64,000 nucleotides of DNA from Lachnospiraceae bacterium (GTDB taxonomy: Bacteria; Bacillota; Clostridia; Lachnospirales; Lachnospiraceae). The DNA is taken from NCBI GenBank assembly GCA_017461725.1, contig JAFTXG010000019.1:1-64000 (forward strand). Reading direction: 5' to 3'. Positions 17,945-26,862 of this stretch are shown here, one piece after another. The notes below the pieces were generated by a model that saw only the letters and a list, made by a program, of their open reading frames with translations, had not been told where the DNA came from and did not search any database. The position numbers were made by a program, and so were the translations under genes. Each line of letters opens with the position of its first letter. Within the stretch, counting starts at the first letter, position 1.

Positions 17945-18208
17945 ATGGTAAAGGGATTGGTAAAGGTAAATTGTCCGGCCGGACTGCATATGCGTCCGGT
18001 GGGGACCCTGTGTAAGCAGGCGATGGTGTATGATTCCAGAGTGGAGTTTAATTATAAGGCATCGTTCTACAATGTGAAAAGCGTGCTGAGTGTATTGGGA
18101 GCGTGCATCTGTGCTGATGAAGAGGTGGAGCTGGTGTGCACTGGCCCCGATGAGCAGAAGGCCTTCGACGAATTGAAGGATCTGATCGAAAATCATCTGG
18201 AAGGCTGA
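17945..18208 (+). CDS. HPr-like phosphocarrier
   Basis: An 87-residue HPr-fold protein. His15 (PAGLHMRP) and Ser46 (NVKSVLSVL) are at exactly the positions of the PtsI- and HPr-kinase-phosphorylated residues of Firmicute HPr. AGLHMRPVG departs from the usual GLHARPA, so it may be a paralogue rather than the main ptsH. GGAAAG precedes the ATG. It is 32 bases after cdaR and may belong to that operon. Role: phosphotransfer for sugar uptake or carbon-catabolite signalling. Confidence 0.85.
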   Translation: MVKGLVKVNCPAGLHMRPVGTLCKQAMVYDSRVEFNYKASFYNVKSVLSVLGACICADEEVELVCTGPDEQKAFDELKDLIENHLEG

Positions 18209-18283
18209 GGCACAGTCATGATGGCATCCATTCGGAGAGTGGATTTCCAAAACGACGGCGAAAAACAAACCAGGAGTAAAAGA

Positions 18284-19348
18284 ATGAGCAATTATTATGT
18301 AAATGAGGATATCAAAAACTGCTTTCGCATTTTTTCCGAGGAAGGCAGAAGTGCGTATCTTCGCATGGATATGAACGAAAACCCGGAGGGCCTCCCGGGG
18401 GATTTTGTGGACAGTGTGCTGGCGGAGATTACGCCTGAGTATCTGGCGACCTACCCGGAGCCGGGGCATTTCTGCCGCAAGTACGCAAAGCAGCTGGGCA
18501 TCAGACCGGAGCAGGTTTGCGCCACCAGCGGCTCCGACACGGCTATCCGATATATTATGGAGACCTTTGTGGGCAGAGGGCATAAGGTGGTGACGGTTAC
18601 TCCTACCTTTGAGATGTACCGTGTTTATTGTAATATGTACGGTTACGAGCATGTGGGAGTCCCCTACGACAGCAAGTTTCAGATCTCCGTGGAGGATATT
18701 CTGAATACCATCGACGAGCGCACTGATCTGGTGGCGCTCTTAAATCCGAACAATCCCATCGGGCGGGCGTTTACCGAGGATGAAGTCCGTACCATCATGG
18801 ACAAGGTGACGGCGTGCGGGGCAGTGATGGTGATTGACGAGGCGTATCACTATTTCTATCCGAATACCTTCATCAAGCTGATCGACGAGTATGACAATCT
18901 GCTTTTGCTGAGAACTTTTTCCAAGATGTATTCTATCGCAGGATGCCGCTTGGGCGCGGTCATCGGCTGTGAGCAGCTGATTGAATATATTAATCATGTG
19001 CGTTCCTCTGCGGAGGTAAACACGGTGGCGCTGTTATTTGGCGAGCGTCTGATTGATCATCCGGAGGTTCTGGATGAGCTGATCCGCACTGAGCGGGAAG
19101 GTCGGAAATATCTGATTGATGAGCTGGAGAAGCATGGCTATACCTGCCATAATCAGGACGGTAATTTCCTGTTTATTGAGCCGAAGAGTGATTCTGCGCA
19201 GCTGGCGCAGCGGCTGAAGGATGACTATAAGGTGCTGATCAAGCGCTATGGAAATCCATTGCTGAGTAAGTATATTCGAATCAGCACCGGATCAAAGGCA
19301 GCGATGAGTCGGTTTCTGGAGGCGTTTTTGGCAGCTGACCGGGCGTGA
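18284..19348 (+). CDS. class I/II PLP aminotransferase, HisC-like
   Basis: A 354-residue fold-type I aminotransferase. The PLP lysine sits in TFSKMYSIAGCRLG; other fold marks are ATSGSDTAIRYI, LNPNNPIG and VIDEAYHYF, and the substrate-Arg region YIRISTGSK. It resembles histidinol-phosphate aminotransferase, but no other his gene is nearby. The following gene is a LicC-like nucleotidyltransferase, so it probably makes an amino-alcohol or aminophosphonate head group, not histidine. CAGGAG decides for ATG 18284; the upstream ATG 18218 would add 22 unrelated residues. Substrate unknown. Confidence 0.85.
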   Translation: MSNYYVNEDIKNCFRIFSEEGRSAYLRMDMNENPEGLPGDFVDSVLAEITPEYLATYPEPGHFCRKYAKQLGIRPEQVCATSGSDTAIRYIMETFVGRGHKVVTVTPTFEMYRVYCNMYGYEHVGVPYDSKFQISVEDILNTIDERTDLVALLNPNNPIGRAFTEDEVRTIMDKVTACGAVMVIDEAYHYFYPNTFIKLIDEYDNLLLLRTFSKMYSIAGCRLGAVIGCEQLIEYINHVRSSAEVNTVALLFGERLIDHPEVLDELIRTEREGRKYLIDELEKHGYTCHNQDGNFLFIEPKSDSAQLAQRLKDDYKVLIKRYGNPLLSKYIRISTGSKAAMSRFLEAFLAADRA

Positions 19349-19449
19349 GGCTCAACTGTTGTCTGGGATTGATGCCGGAACTGATGCAAGAAGGGACAGG
19401 CGATGAGTCTGCGAAAAGAAACAGCAGGTGATCTGCGATTGGAGGAACT

Positions 19450-20169
19450 ATGAGAGCGGTATTGATGGCGGCCGGGGTCGGCAGCAGAATCAGCAGAGAG
19501 ATTTCCAAACCCAAAAGTCTTCTGGATGTGGGCGGAAAGTCTCTGATCCGTCATACGGTCGAGCTGCTGATGGCGCATAATATCGATGTGACCATCGTTG
19601 TCGGCTATAAGAAGGAGTTGTTTTTTGAGGATCTGGCCGGGCTGCCGGTGGATTTTGTGATAAATCCCTTTTATCGGGTGTCCAACAGCGTGGCATCCCT
19701 CTGGTTTGCCAGAGATTATCTGAGGGAGGACACGGATTATCTGTTTGGAAACGCGGATGTGTTTTTTGAGGAGGAGATCCTGAAGCTTCTTCTGGACTGT
19801 CCGGAGGAGACCGTACTTCTGTCTGACACGAGGCGGGCGAAGGTGGGAGATTATCTGTTTGGACTCGAGGACGGATATATCCGCAAGTACGGTAAGGACA
19901 TCCCCATGGAGGACCGGGACTGCGAGTATGTGGGCTTTGGCAAGGTGAAAAGCACCTACATGAAGCGATTTGTGGAGATCATGGAGGAGATGGTCGACAC
20001 GGAAAATTATCAGACCTGGTGGGAAGTGATCCTCTACGATCATTGCCTGGAGCAGCAGGTGAAGGCCCTGGATGTGGCACCTTATTTCTGGTCTGAGATT
20101 GACTATATCGAGGACTATATGCGGATCGTCTCGTACACCCGTGACCAAACGGGCGCAGAGCGGCCGTGA
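19450..20169 (+). CDS. LicC-like nucleotidyltransferase (CTP-type)
   Basis: A 239-residue enzyme with the sugar-nucleotidyltransferase signature MAAGVGSRISREISKPKSLL and GNADVFFE. Length and the motif spacing fit the choline-phosphate cytidylyltransferase LicC group. It likely activates a phospho-alcohol or phosphonate with CTP for transfer onto a glycan by a LicD enzyme, which is the next gene. The preceding aminotransferase may supply the amine. TTGGAGGA precedes the ATG. The exact substrate (phosphocholine, phosphoethanolamine, aminoethylphosphonate) cannot be told from sequence. Confidence 0.8.
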   Translation: MRAVLMAAGVGSRISREISKPKSLLDVGGKSLIRHTVELLMAHNIDVTIVVGYKKELFFEDLAGLPVDFVINPFYRVSNSVASLWFARDYLREDTDYLFGNADVFFEEEILKLLLDCPEETVLLSDTRRAKVGDYLFGLEDGYIRKYGKDIPMEDRDCEYVGFGKVKSTYMKRFVEIMEEMVDTENYQTWWEVILYDHCLEQQVKALDVAPYFWSEIDYIEDYMRIVSYTRDQTGAERP

Positions 20170-20170
20170 G

Positions 20171-20244
20171 GTGCATTGCGAAAGCAATGAGCGGTACTGC
20201 GAAAATAAAATGCACCGCGAGATGAGCGGTGGTGCACTGCGAAA
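20171..20244. repeat. short imperfect direct repeats between LicC-like and licD genes
   Basis: GTGCATTGCGAAA (20171-20183) recurs as GTGCACTGCGAAA (20232-20244), and ATGAGCGGT occurs at 20187-20195 and 20222-20230. Probably slippage-type duplication of intergenic DNA; no gene seen. Confidence 0.5.
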
Positions 20245-20273
20245 AACGATAATAATAACGAGGTTGCAGTATT

Positions 20274-21116
20274 ATGCAATACAGACAGTACGACCCTGAG
20301 ACCTTAAAACGGGTTCAGGAGATGCAGCTGGATATTTTAAAGGATATTATTCGTGTCTGCCAGATTCACGATATCCGGTATTTTGTGGCCTACGGTACGC
20401 TTCTGGGAACTGTCCGTCATCACGGACCGATTCCCTGGGATGACGACATCGATATCTGCATGGCCCGAGAGGATTACGAGAAGTTTGCAGCGGTTGCAGA
20501 TGAGGCGCTGGACAGTCAGTACGAGCTGGTCAGCATGGCCAGAAATCTGGATTACCCGATGTCGCTGCCGAAGGTGCAGAAAAAAGGAACCAGGTTTATC
20601 GACAAGACCTTTATCGACGCCAAATTCAGAATGGGCGTATTTGTAGATATATTTGTGTATGATTATGTGTCCGATGACGCAGCGGAGGCCAGAAAGCAGG
20701 CGAAGAAGTGTAATCTGCTGGACAAGCTGATGATCCTCCAGATATCCAAATTTCCCAATCAGGGGAGAGAGGGGCTGATCGCCGCTCTTTTGGTGCCGGT
20801 GTATCTGGCCGGCCACTATGTGCTTCAGCTGGTTCCCAGAAAGTGGCTGTTTAGGGCCTACGTGAAGGAGTCTCAGAAGTTCAGAGCAAATCCGACGCAC
20901 ACCATGATCTGTCTGGACGAGCTTCTGGGTGACCGGACCAGGGCCACGGTGGACGAACTGTTCCCCACAGTGCCTCTGGATTATTCCGGGATTACGGTGC
21001 AGGCACCGAGGGAGTATGACCGGCTGCTGACCCGCCAGTTTGGCGACTATATGCAGCTGCCGCCGGTGGAGAAGCGGGTAAATCATTGTCCGGATATTCT
21101 TGATCTGGGACAGTGA
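20274..21116 (+). CDS. licD: LicD-family phosphotransferase (first copy)
   Basis: A 280-residue enzyme with the LicD core: YGTLLGTVRHHGPIPWDDDIDI, where the DDDID acidic cluster binds metal, then FVDIFVYDYV. LicD enzymes transfer phosphocholine or a similar phospho-alcohol from the CDP-form to a sugar of a surface polymer. The gene follows a LicC-like activator, giving a matched pair. The start has the weak GAGGTTGCAGTATT upstream. Cytosolic face of the membrane is inferred. A second, diverged LicD lies at 47.5 kb. Confidence 0.9.
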   Translation: MQYRQYDPETLKRVQEMQLDILKDIIRVCQIHDIRYFVAYGTLLGTVRHHGPIPWDDDIDICMAREDYEKFAAVADEALDSQYELVSMARNLDYPMSLPKVQKKGTRFIDKTFIDAKFRMGVFVDIFVYDYVSDDAAEARKQAKKCNLLDKLMILQISKFPNQGREGLIAALLVPVYLAGHYVLQLVPRKWLFRAYVKESQKFRANPTHTMICLDELLGDRTRATVDELFPTVPLDYSGITVQAPREYDRLLTRQFGDYMQLPPVEKRVNHCPDILDLGQ

Positions 21117-21241
21117 GGTGCGGAGTGTAGTTTGTAAATGAGCGCGGTTGCCGGAGATAGCGGTTGGGTGAGGGCAGCCGGAAATATCAGTCTGATAAGG
21201 AAATACCAAGTGCCGAAAAGACACTTGGGATGGGGTGTGAA

Positions 21242-22234
21242 ATGGTAGCAGCTTATGCGTCCAATGACGGCTACGCCAGACATCTGGCGGCCAGCATGTG
21301 TTCGCTGTTTGATAACAATCAATCAGAGGAAATGATCAGGGTATATATTTTGTCCAATCGGCTTTCGGAGGAAAACATCGGAAGGCTGAAGAGTATCGCA
21401 GATAAGTATGGCAGAGAGATGGTTGTGGTGGAACTGGGGGATGTTCGCAGCCGTTTTCCCTACGAGATCGACACCCGCGGGTTCGATGTCAGCGCGCTGA
21501 GCCGCTTTTTCATGGCGGAGATGATCCCGGCCCATGAGGAGCGCATTCTCTATCTGGACTGCGACACCATCGTGAAGGATTCGCTGACCCCGCTGTGGGA
21601 GCTTCCCCTGGAGGGATATGCGCTGGCGGCGGCCATGGAGCCGACGGTGGGGATGAATATCAAGGGACAGATTGATCTGACCAGGGAGGATGCCTACTAT
21701 AATTCCGGCGTGCTGCTGATCAATCTGGCTTACTGGCGCCGGGAAAAGGTCCAGGAAAAATTGCTCGATTTCTACCGGGAGAGGGATGGCAGGCTGTTCG
21801 CCTGTGATCAGGACACCATCAACGGTGCGCTGAGAGGAAAAATCAGACTGCTGGATCCGCGATATAACTTTTTTACCAATTTAAAATACTTCCCCTATTC
21901 GTCGCTGGTGGTCAGAACCGCTGAGTATGCGGCGGTGACGAAGGAGCAGCTGACAGCGGCGAAGAAGAATCCTGCCGTGCTTCATTATCTGGGCGACGAG
22001 CGTCCGTGGAAGAGAGGCAATTTAAATCCCTATCGCAAATATTATACAAAATATCTGGCGATGACGCCCTATGCCGGAACGAAAAAAGAAACCGGGATGG
22101 AGTTGTATCTGTTGATCTATCACTTGATGGAGTGGATGACATTAGTGTTCCCGGAGGTCAGATTTGCCATCAATGACACCATGGGGATGTGGGTGATTGA
22201 CCGGCGCAGCAGAAAAAGTCGAAAAACGTCGTAA
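21242..22234 (+). CDS. family 8 glycosyltransferase
   Basis: A 330-residue GT8 enzyme: start VAAYASNDGYARHLAASMCSL, metal-binding DxD in LYLDCDTIV, and the later YNSGVLLINL and DQDTINGAL, all typical of LgtC/WaaJ-like galactosyl- or glucosyltransferases that retain the anomeric configuration. The ATG at 21242 matches the family start; ATG 21230 is four codons earlier. It uses a UDP-sugar to extend a lipid-linked or LPS-like acceptor. Donor and acceptor unknown. Confidence 0.88.
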   Translation: MVAAYASNDGYARHLAASMCSLFDNNQSEEMIRVYILSNRLSEENIGRLKSIADKYGREMVVVELGDVRSRFPYEIDTRGFDVSALSRFFMAEMIPAHEERILYLDCDTIVKDSLTPLWELPLEGYALAAAMEPTVGMNIKGQIDLTREDAYYNSGVLLINLAYWRREKVQEKLLDFYRERDGRLFACDQDTINGALRGKIRLLDPRYNFFTNLKYFPYSSLVVRTAEYAAVTKEQLTAAKKNPAVLHYLGDERPWKRGNLNPYRKYYTKYLAMTPYAGTKKETGMELYLLIYHLMEWMTLVFPEVRFAINDTMGMWVIDRRSRKSRKTS

Positions 22235-22342
22235 TCGGTTGATGGACGTAAAAAGACGTGCAATAAAGGGATAAATATGTCGGAAACAGGCGGCTTGAAA
22301 ACGGGCTGGTGAAAAAAGAGAGTAAAAGAGAGACCAGGTAAC

Positions 22343-23566
22343 ATGAGCAACCGTAACAAATTATTGATTTATTCCACCGGAATGGTGTTTTATCTGGCCT
22401 GCCAATGGCTGACCATCATTCTGGTGTCCAACCTTTCCGGCAATACCGGTGCCGGGATTTACAATCTGGCCATCAGTATTTCCAATCCGTTTTCGGCGAT
22501 TGCCCTCTACGGCATCCGGCCCTATCAGGTGTCGGATATCAATGACCGGTTTTCCAGCCGGATCTATGTGTCCTCCCGCGTGGTGACGGCGGGGCTGGCT
22601 TTCCTGCTCTGTGCGGGGCGCGTGATTCTGGGCGGCTATACCGGGGAGGCGGCTGTCTGTATCTTGCTGTACATGCTTCTGCGCATCGCCGAGGCTGCCG
22701 TGGATGTGTTCCAGGGCATTGAACAGAAGGGTGACCGGATGGACGCGGTGGGCGTGTCCTTCTATCTGAGAGCGGTGGTCACCATCGTGGCTTTTGTGGC
22801 CGGGCAGCTGTTGTTTGACAATCTGATGCTTTCCATGCTGGCGATGCCGCTGGCCTCCTTCGTGGTGATCTGGATATATGACGGACGGCTGTCGAGAAAG
22901 CTGGCAGATATCCGTCCGCAGTTTGACTGGAGGGCCATCGGACAGCTGCTTTGGATCTGTCTGCCGCTGACATTGAACACCTATATGGTGTCTGAGCTGG
23001 CGACCATTCCCAAGACCGTGCTGGAGAGCAGCTGGGGAAGTGACATGTTGGGCATTTATGGTTCCATCGCCGCGCCGAGCATTATCGTGCAGACAGCGGG
23101 GTCCTTCCTGTTCAACCCGGTGATCCCTGCGCTGGCGGAGGATCTGCAGCAGGGTGAGCGAAAGCGGTTTTTTGCCCGCGGCTTGAAATATACAGCCCTG
23201 ATCAGCGCCATGACAGTGGTCTGCGTGGTCGGTGCCGCGATTTTTGGGCGGTTCGGACTGCGGATTCTGTTTGCCGGAAATTTGAGTGTGCTGGATTATG
23301 CGGATATGCTGATTCCCACCATTGTCTGTTCCGGGCTGGTGACAGTCGCGTGGCTGTTTGCGACGCTGCTGATTGTTATGAGAGATTTTAAGAGTCTGAT
23401 TGTGGGCGATGTGCTGGCCATCGGTGTGTGCCATCTGGCATCGAGACTGCTGATCCCTGAGATGGGGATGGGCGGAGTGACACTCAGCTGGGGCATTGCA
23501 TTGATGCTGCAGGCGCTGGTGTTTGTGGCGGCGTGTCTGTGGAGGATGAAGCGGCAGTCGAGCTAA
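22343..23566 (+). CDS. wzx: Wzx-type oligosaccharide flippase (first copy)
   Basis: A 407-residue protein with about 12 hydrophobic helices, typical of the MOP-superfamily polysaccharide flippases. Recognisable blocks are YGIRPYQVSDI and AEAAVDVFQGIEQKGDRMDAVG, which recur in the second flippase at 50.2 kb. It should move undecaprenyl-linked oligosaccharide across the membrane. GAGACCAGG is upstream of the ATG. It follows LicC-like, licD and GT8 genes, so the flipped unit may be phospho-substituted. Confidence 0.88.
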   Translation: MSNRNKLLIYSTGMVFYLACQWLTIILVSNLSGNTGAGIYNLAISISNPFSAIALYGIRPYQVSDINDRFSSRIYVSSRVVTAGLAFLLCAGRVILGGYTGEAAVCILLYMLLRIAEAAVDVFQGIEQKGDRMDAVGVSFYLRAVVTIVAFVAGQLLFDNLMLSMLAMPLASFVVIWIYDGRLSRKLADIRPQFDWRAIGQLLWICLPLTLNTYMVSELATIPKTVLESSWGSDMLGIYGSIAAPSIIVQTAGSFLFNPVIPALAEDLQQGERKRFFARGLKYTALISAMTVVCVVGAAIFGRFGLRILFAGNLSVLDYADMLIPTIVCSGLVTVAWLFATLLIVMRDFKSLIVGDVLAIGVCHLASRLLIPEMGMGGVTLSWGIALMLQALVFVAACLWRMKRQSS

Positions 23567-23665
23567 GTGGATCGTGAGTATCTGGAGAAATATGTAGAAA
23601 CGAATATAGAAGAGATTTTTGAGTGATTTATATCGTACAGGAAATTAGAAGCAAGCGGGGAAGCC

Positions 23666-24583
23666 ATGGTGTCAGTGGATGTGATCATCCCGGTATATAA
23701 GCCGGACGAAAAACTGAATAAATTGCTGACGGCTCTGGAAACTCAGACGGTGAAGCCGGAGCGGATCATCATCGTGCACACGGGAGAGGTGTTATCGGGA
23801 GAGCCGGATTATCTGGCGAAAAATATCTGTTTCCGCAAAATCGAAAAAGGACACTTCGACCACGGCGGCAGCCGCAATCTGGGTGCATCCCTGTCAACCG
23901 CTGATGTGATGGTGTTTATGACGCAGGACGCGGTGCCGGCGAATGAGTATCTGCTGGAAAAGCTGGTGGCTGCGTTGGGGATGAGTGAGTGTTTCGGAAT
24001 GGCAGCTGTCTATGCCCGCCAGCTTCCCTATGAGGACTGCAGGGCGGTGGAGCGCTACATCCGCGAGTTTAATTATCCGGCAAAGAGTGAGATTCGCACG
24101 AAGGCAGACATCCCTGCACGGGGAATTAAGACCTTCTGTCTTTCCAACGTCTGTGCAGCCTACCGAAGGGAAGTATTTGATCAGTTGGGCGGATTTGTGG
24201 AGCAGACCATCTTTAATGAAGATATGCTGTTCGGAGCAAAGGCGATCAATGCCGGTTACGGTGTGGTTTACGCGGCGGAGGCTACTGTTTATCATTCCCA
24301 TAATCTGGGCCTTTGCGATCAGTTCCACCGAAATTTTGACAATGCAGTGTCCCAGGCGGATCACCCGAAGGTCTTTGCGGAGGTCTCCTCGGAAAAAGAG
24401 GGGATGAAGCTGGTGAGATATTGTATTTCCCGGATGAAAGCAGACGGAAAGCTGTATCTGGTGCCCTATTTTGTATTGAACTGTGCCTGTCGGTACGCGG
24501 GATTTTTCCTGGGCAAGCGGTATCGAAAATTGCCCATGTGGCTGGTGAGAGCCTGCAGTTTAAATAAGCGGTATTGGGATTAA
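23666..24583 (+). CDS. family 2 glycosyltransferase, rhamnosyltransferase-like
   Basis: A 305-residue GT-A enzyme: VDVIIPVYKPDEKL, GHFDHGGSRNLGA (a signature of rhamnosyltransferase-type GT2 enzymes), TQDAVPAN as metal-binding region and FNEDMLFGAKA as the acceptor/base region. rfbC for dTDP-rhamnose lies 4.7 kb downstream, which supports rhamnose as donor, but the rest of the rml genes are not in the window. Cytosolic. Confidence 0.82.
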   Translation: MVSVDVIIPVYKPDEKLNKLLTALETQTVKPERIIIVHTGEVLSGEPDYLAKNICFRKIEKGHFDHGGSRNLGASLSTADVMVFMTQDAVPANEYLLEKLVAALGMSECFGMAAVYARQLPYEDCRAVERYIREFNYPAKSEIRTKADIPARGIKTFCLSNVCAAYRREVFDQLGGFVEQTIFNEDMLFGAKAINAGYGVVYAAEATVYHSHNLGLCDQFHRNFDNAVSQADHPKVFAEVSSEKEGMKLVRYCISRMKADGKLYLVPYFVLNCACRYAGFFLGKRYRKLPMWLVRACSLNKRYWD

Positions 24584-24670
24584 TATTTGGCTGTGTGATT
24601 TGAAAAATGAGTTCTGATGATTCGAATTAGGTATCACATGGCAGAAATTTGTTAAGAGGTAAGAGATACT

Positions 24671-25495
24671 ATGGCTATCCCTCAGATCAGTGTATGCATC
24701 CCCGCGTACAATAACGAGGCCTATATATTAGATACGATCAATGCTGTCCTGGCTCAGACCTTCACGGAATTTGAGCTGGTGGTCATCGACGACTGCTCGA
24801 AGGACGGCACCGCCGCGGTGGTGGAGGCGGTCACGGATCCCCGTGTCCGGCTGGTGAGAAACGAGAAAAATCTGGGTATGGCGGGTAACTGGAACCGCTG
24901 TATTGAGGAGGCGAAGGCTCCTCTGGTGAAGGTGCTCTGTGCGGATGACATTCTTTACCCGGACAGCCTGAAGCTGGAGGCTCAGGCGCTGCTGGACAAC
25001 CCGGATATCAATCTGGTGTCCAGCGATACCGCATTGATTAACATGAAGGGTGAACAGGTGGGCAGCTTTAAGCGTTGGCCGGTCAATGGCCGCATGAGCG
25101 GAAAGAAGCTGGCGAGGATTTCTCTGCTGTTCAACAACTTTTTCGGCGCGCCCTGTAACAATATGTTCCGCAGAGAGACGGCGCTGGCAGTGGGGGGATT
25201 TGACAAAAATTTTCCTTATATATTGGATTTTGACCTGTGGCTGAGACTGGCCTGCACCGGGGATGTCTATATTATCCATGAGACCCTCAATGGTTTCCGC
25301 CTGCGGAACGATTCCAACACCGGCGAGGTGATGGGCACCGGCGAGAAGGGCGATGTGTATGTGGCGGAGCACGGCCGGCTGGTGGACAAGCACCGTGCTG
25401 CACTGGGGCTGGGCAGGTTTGGATGCGGCTTCAGCAAGTGGTGGCGTGGAGCCAGAAGTAAGATTATTCATTTGTATCTGAAGCTGAAGGGCTGA
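24671..25495 (+). CDS. family 2 glycosyltransferase
   Basis: A 274-residue GT-A enzyme: ISVCIPAYNNEAYI, VIDDCSKDGT (first acidic motif), LCADDILYPD (DxD-like) and FDLWLRLACTGDVY (catalytic base region). AAGAGGTAAGAG precedes the ATG. The C-terminus lacks membrane helices. One of three consecutive GT2 genes (23.7-26.3 kb) that would assemble successive residues of the repeat unit. Donor sugar unknown. Confidence 0.88.
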   Translation: MAIPQISVCIPAYNNEAYILDTINAVLAQTFTEFELVVIDDCSKDGTAAVVEAVTDPRVRLVRNEKNLGMAGNWNRCIEEAKAPLVKVLCADDILYPDSLKLEAQALLDNPDINLVSSDTALINMKGEQVGSFKRWPVNGRMSGKKLARISLLFNNFFGAPCNNMFRRETALAVGGFDKNFPYILDFDLWLRLACTGDVYIIHETLNGFRLRNDSNTGEVMGTGEKGDVYVAEHGRLVDKHRAALGLGRFGCGFSKWWRGARSKIIHLYLKLKG

Positions 25496-25657
25496 TGGCG
25501 ATCACGGGAAAGGTGCAGAGAGGGAGATTGACTGTGCACGCAGATGCAAACGTGGCGGAGAAATCAGCAGCATACAGAACTGACGCTATCAGCGGACAGA
25601 TGTGAAAATGTATGACGAAAATGATCTCGCCGAGAGATCGGCGAATTGGAGTTTACA

Positions 25658-26347
25658 ATGAAAAAGATTGCAATTATACCGGCGTATAATGAGGAAAAAA
25701 GTATCGTGCAGGTGGTAAGGGACATTCAGGAGAATGCTCCCGGCTTTGATTATGTGGTGATTAATGACTGTTCCACCGACGGCACGAGGGAGGTATGTCG
25801 GGAAAATGGACTGAATTTTGTGGATCTTCCGGTGAATCTGGGGATCGGCGGTGCGGTGCAGACCGGCTATCGCTATGCGCAGGAGAGAGGATATGACATT
25901 GCCGTACAGTTTGACGGCGATGGACAGCATGACGCAGCGTACCTCAATGAGATGGCTGATTATCTGGTGAAAAACCAGTGTGATATGGTGATCGGTTCCC
26001 GGTTTATCAAGAAAGAGGGATTTCAGTCCTCCTACATGAGACAGGTGGGCATCAAGTATTTCAGCTGGCTGATCAGGCTGCTGACCGGACAGATGATCAC
26101 CGATGCGACTTCCGGCATGCGCATGGTGGGCCGTGACCTGATCGATGCGTTTGCAGCGGATTACCCCAGAGATTACCCTGAGCCGGAGAGCACAGCGACG
26201 ATGCTGCTGAAGAAGAAAAAAATTGAGGAATATCCGGTGAAAATGCGGGCCAGAACCGAGGGTGTGTCCTCCATCTCGCCGTTGAAATCGGTGTATTATA
26301 TGATCAAGGTGTCCATGGCGATCATTTTGGTGTGGACGAGACGATAG
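25658..26347 (+). CDS. family 2 glycosyltransferase, DPM1-like (polyprenyl-phosphate type)
   Basis: A 229-residue GT2 of the dolichyl-phosphate-mannose-synthase kind: IAIIPAYNEEKSI, INDCSTDGT and the metal site QFDGDGQHD. No membrane helices, as in the short DPM1 form. The next gene encodes a DUF2304 protein, which regularly accompanies such GT2s and may anchor it. TTGGAG six bases before the ATG at 25658 decides the start. It probably charges a polyprenyl-phosphate with one sugar for use outside the cell by the DUF2142-type protein. The sugar is unknown. Confidence 0.87.
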   Translation: MKKIAIIPAYNEEKSIVQVVRDIQENAPGFDYVVINDCSTDGTREVCRENGLNFVDLPVNLGIGGAVQTGYRYAQERGYDIAVQFDGDGQHDAAYLNEMADYLVKNQCDMVIGSRFIKKEGFQSSYMRQVGIKYFSWLIRLLTGQMITDATSGMRMVGRDLIDAFAADYPRDYPEPESTATMLLKKKKIEEYPVKMRARTEGVSSISPLKSVYYMIKVSMAIILVWTRR

Positions 26348-26446
26348 AGCGCTGGCTCCGTGGGAGGCGCAGGGCACTAGTCGCGGCGGTGATTATGGAT
26401 GTGCAGGGCACGGGATCATCGGAAAGAATTATATCAGGAGGAAGTT

Positions 26447-26806
26447 ATGACTCTCAGATTACAGATCATTATCGGGATTATGCTGGCGGCGCTGCTTTTG
26501 CTGATCGCCGGAGCGGTGCGGGCGAAGCGGTTGGAGTTTCGGTTTTCATTGCCTTGGCTTTTTCTGCTGGTGGCGCTGCTGATGATGGATATTTTTCCGG
26601 GAATCGTAGATTGGCTCACAAAGCTTTTGGGCATTGAGCTGCCGATCAATATGCTGACCTTCTGCGGACTGGCCTTCTCCTTTGTGCTGATTTTTAGCCT
26701 GACCACATCCATCTCCCGTCTGAATGAGCGTCAGAAAAAGCTGGTGCAGGAGATCGCGCTGCTGAAAAAGCAGCTGGAAGAATATGAAAAGAGTGAAGAC
26801 GACTGA
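26447..26806 (+). CDS. DUF2304 membrane protein
   Basis: A 119-residue protein with three transmembrane helices (about 5-23, 33-51, 66-86) and a C-terminal coiled helix (about 87-119, RLNERQKKLVQEIALLKKQ). This is the layout of DUF2304, found beside DPM1-like GT2 genes. AGGAGG upstream fixes ATG 26447. Probably a membrane partner of the preceding transferase. Its exact role is unknown. Confidence 0.8.
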   Translation: MTLRLQIIIGIMLAALLLLIAGAVRAKRLEFRFSLPWLFLLVALLMMDIFPGIVDWLTKLLGIELPINMLTFCGLAFSFVLIFSLTTSISRLNERQKKLVQEIALLKKQLEEYEKSEDD

Positions 26807-26862
26807 TGGTTGACAGAAGGCAGTGAATGGCAGAAGTCGAATATGTCGGGAGATAGAGATAA

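Noticed and set aside
18284-19348. Assignment as hisC for histidine biosynthesis
   Set aside because: No other his gene is near, and the next gene is LicC-like, so a glycan-related amine substrate is more plausible.
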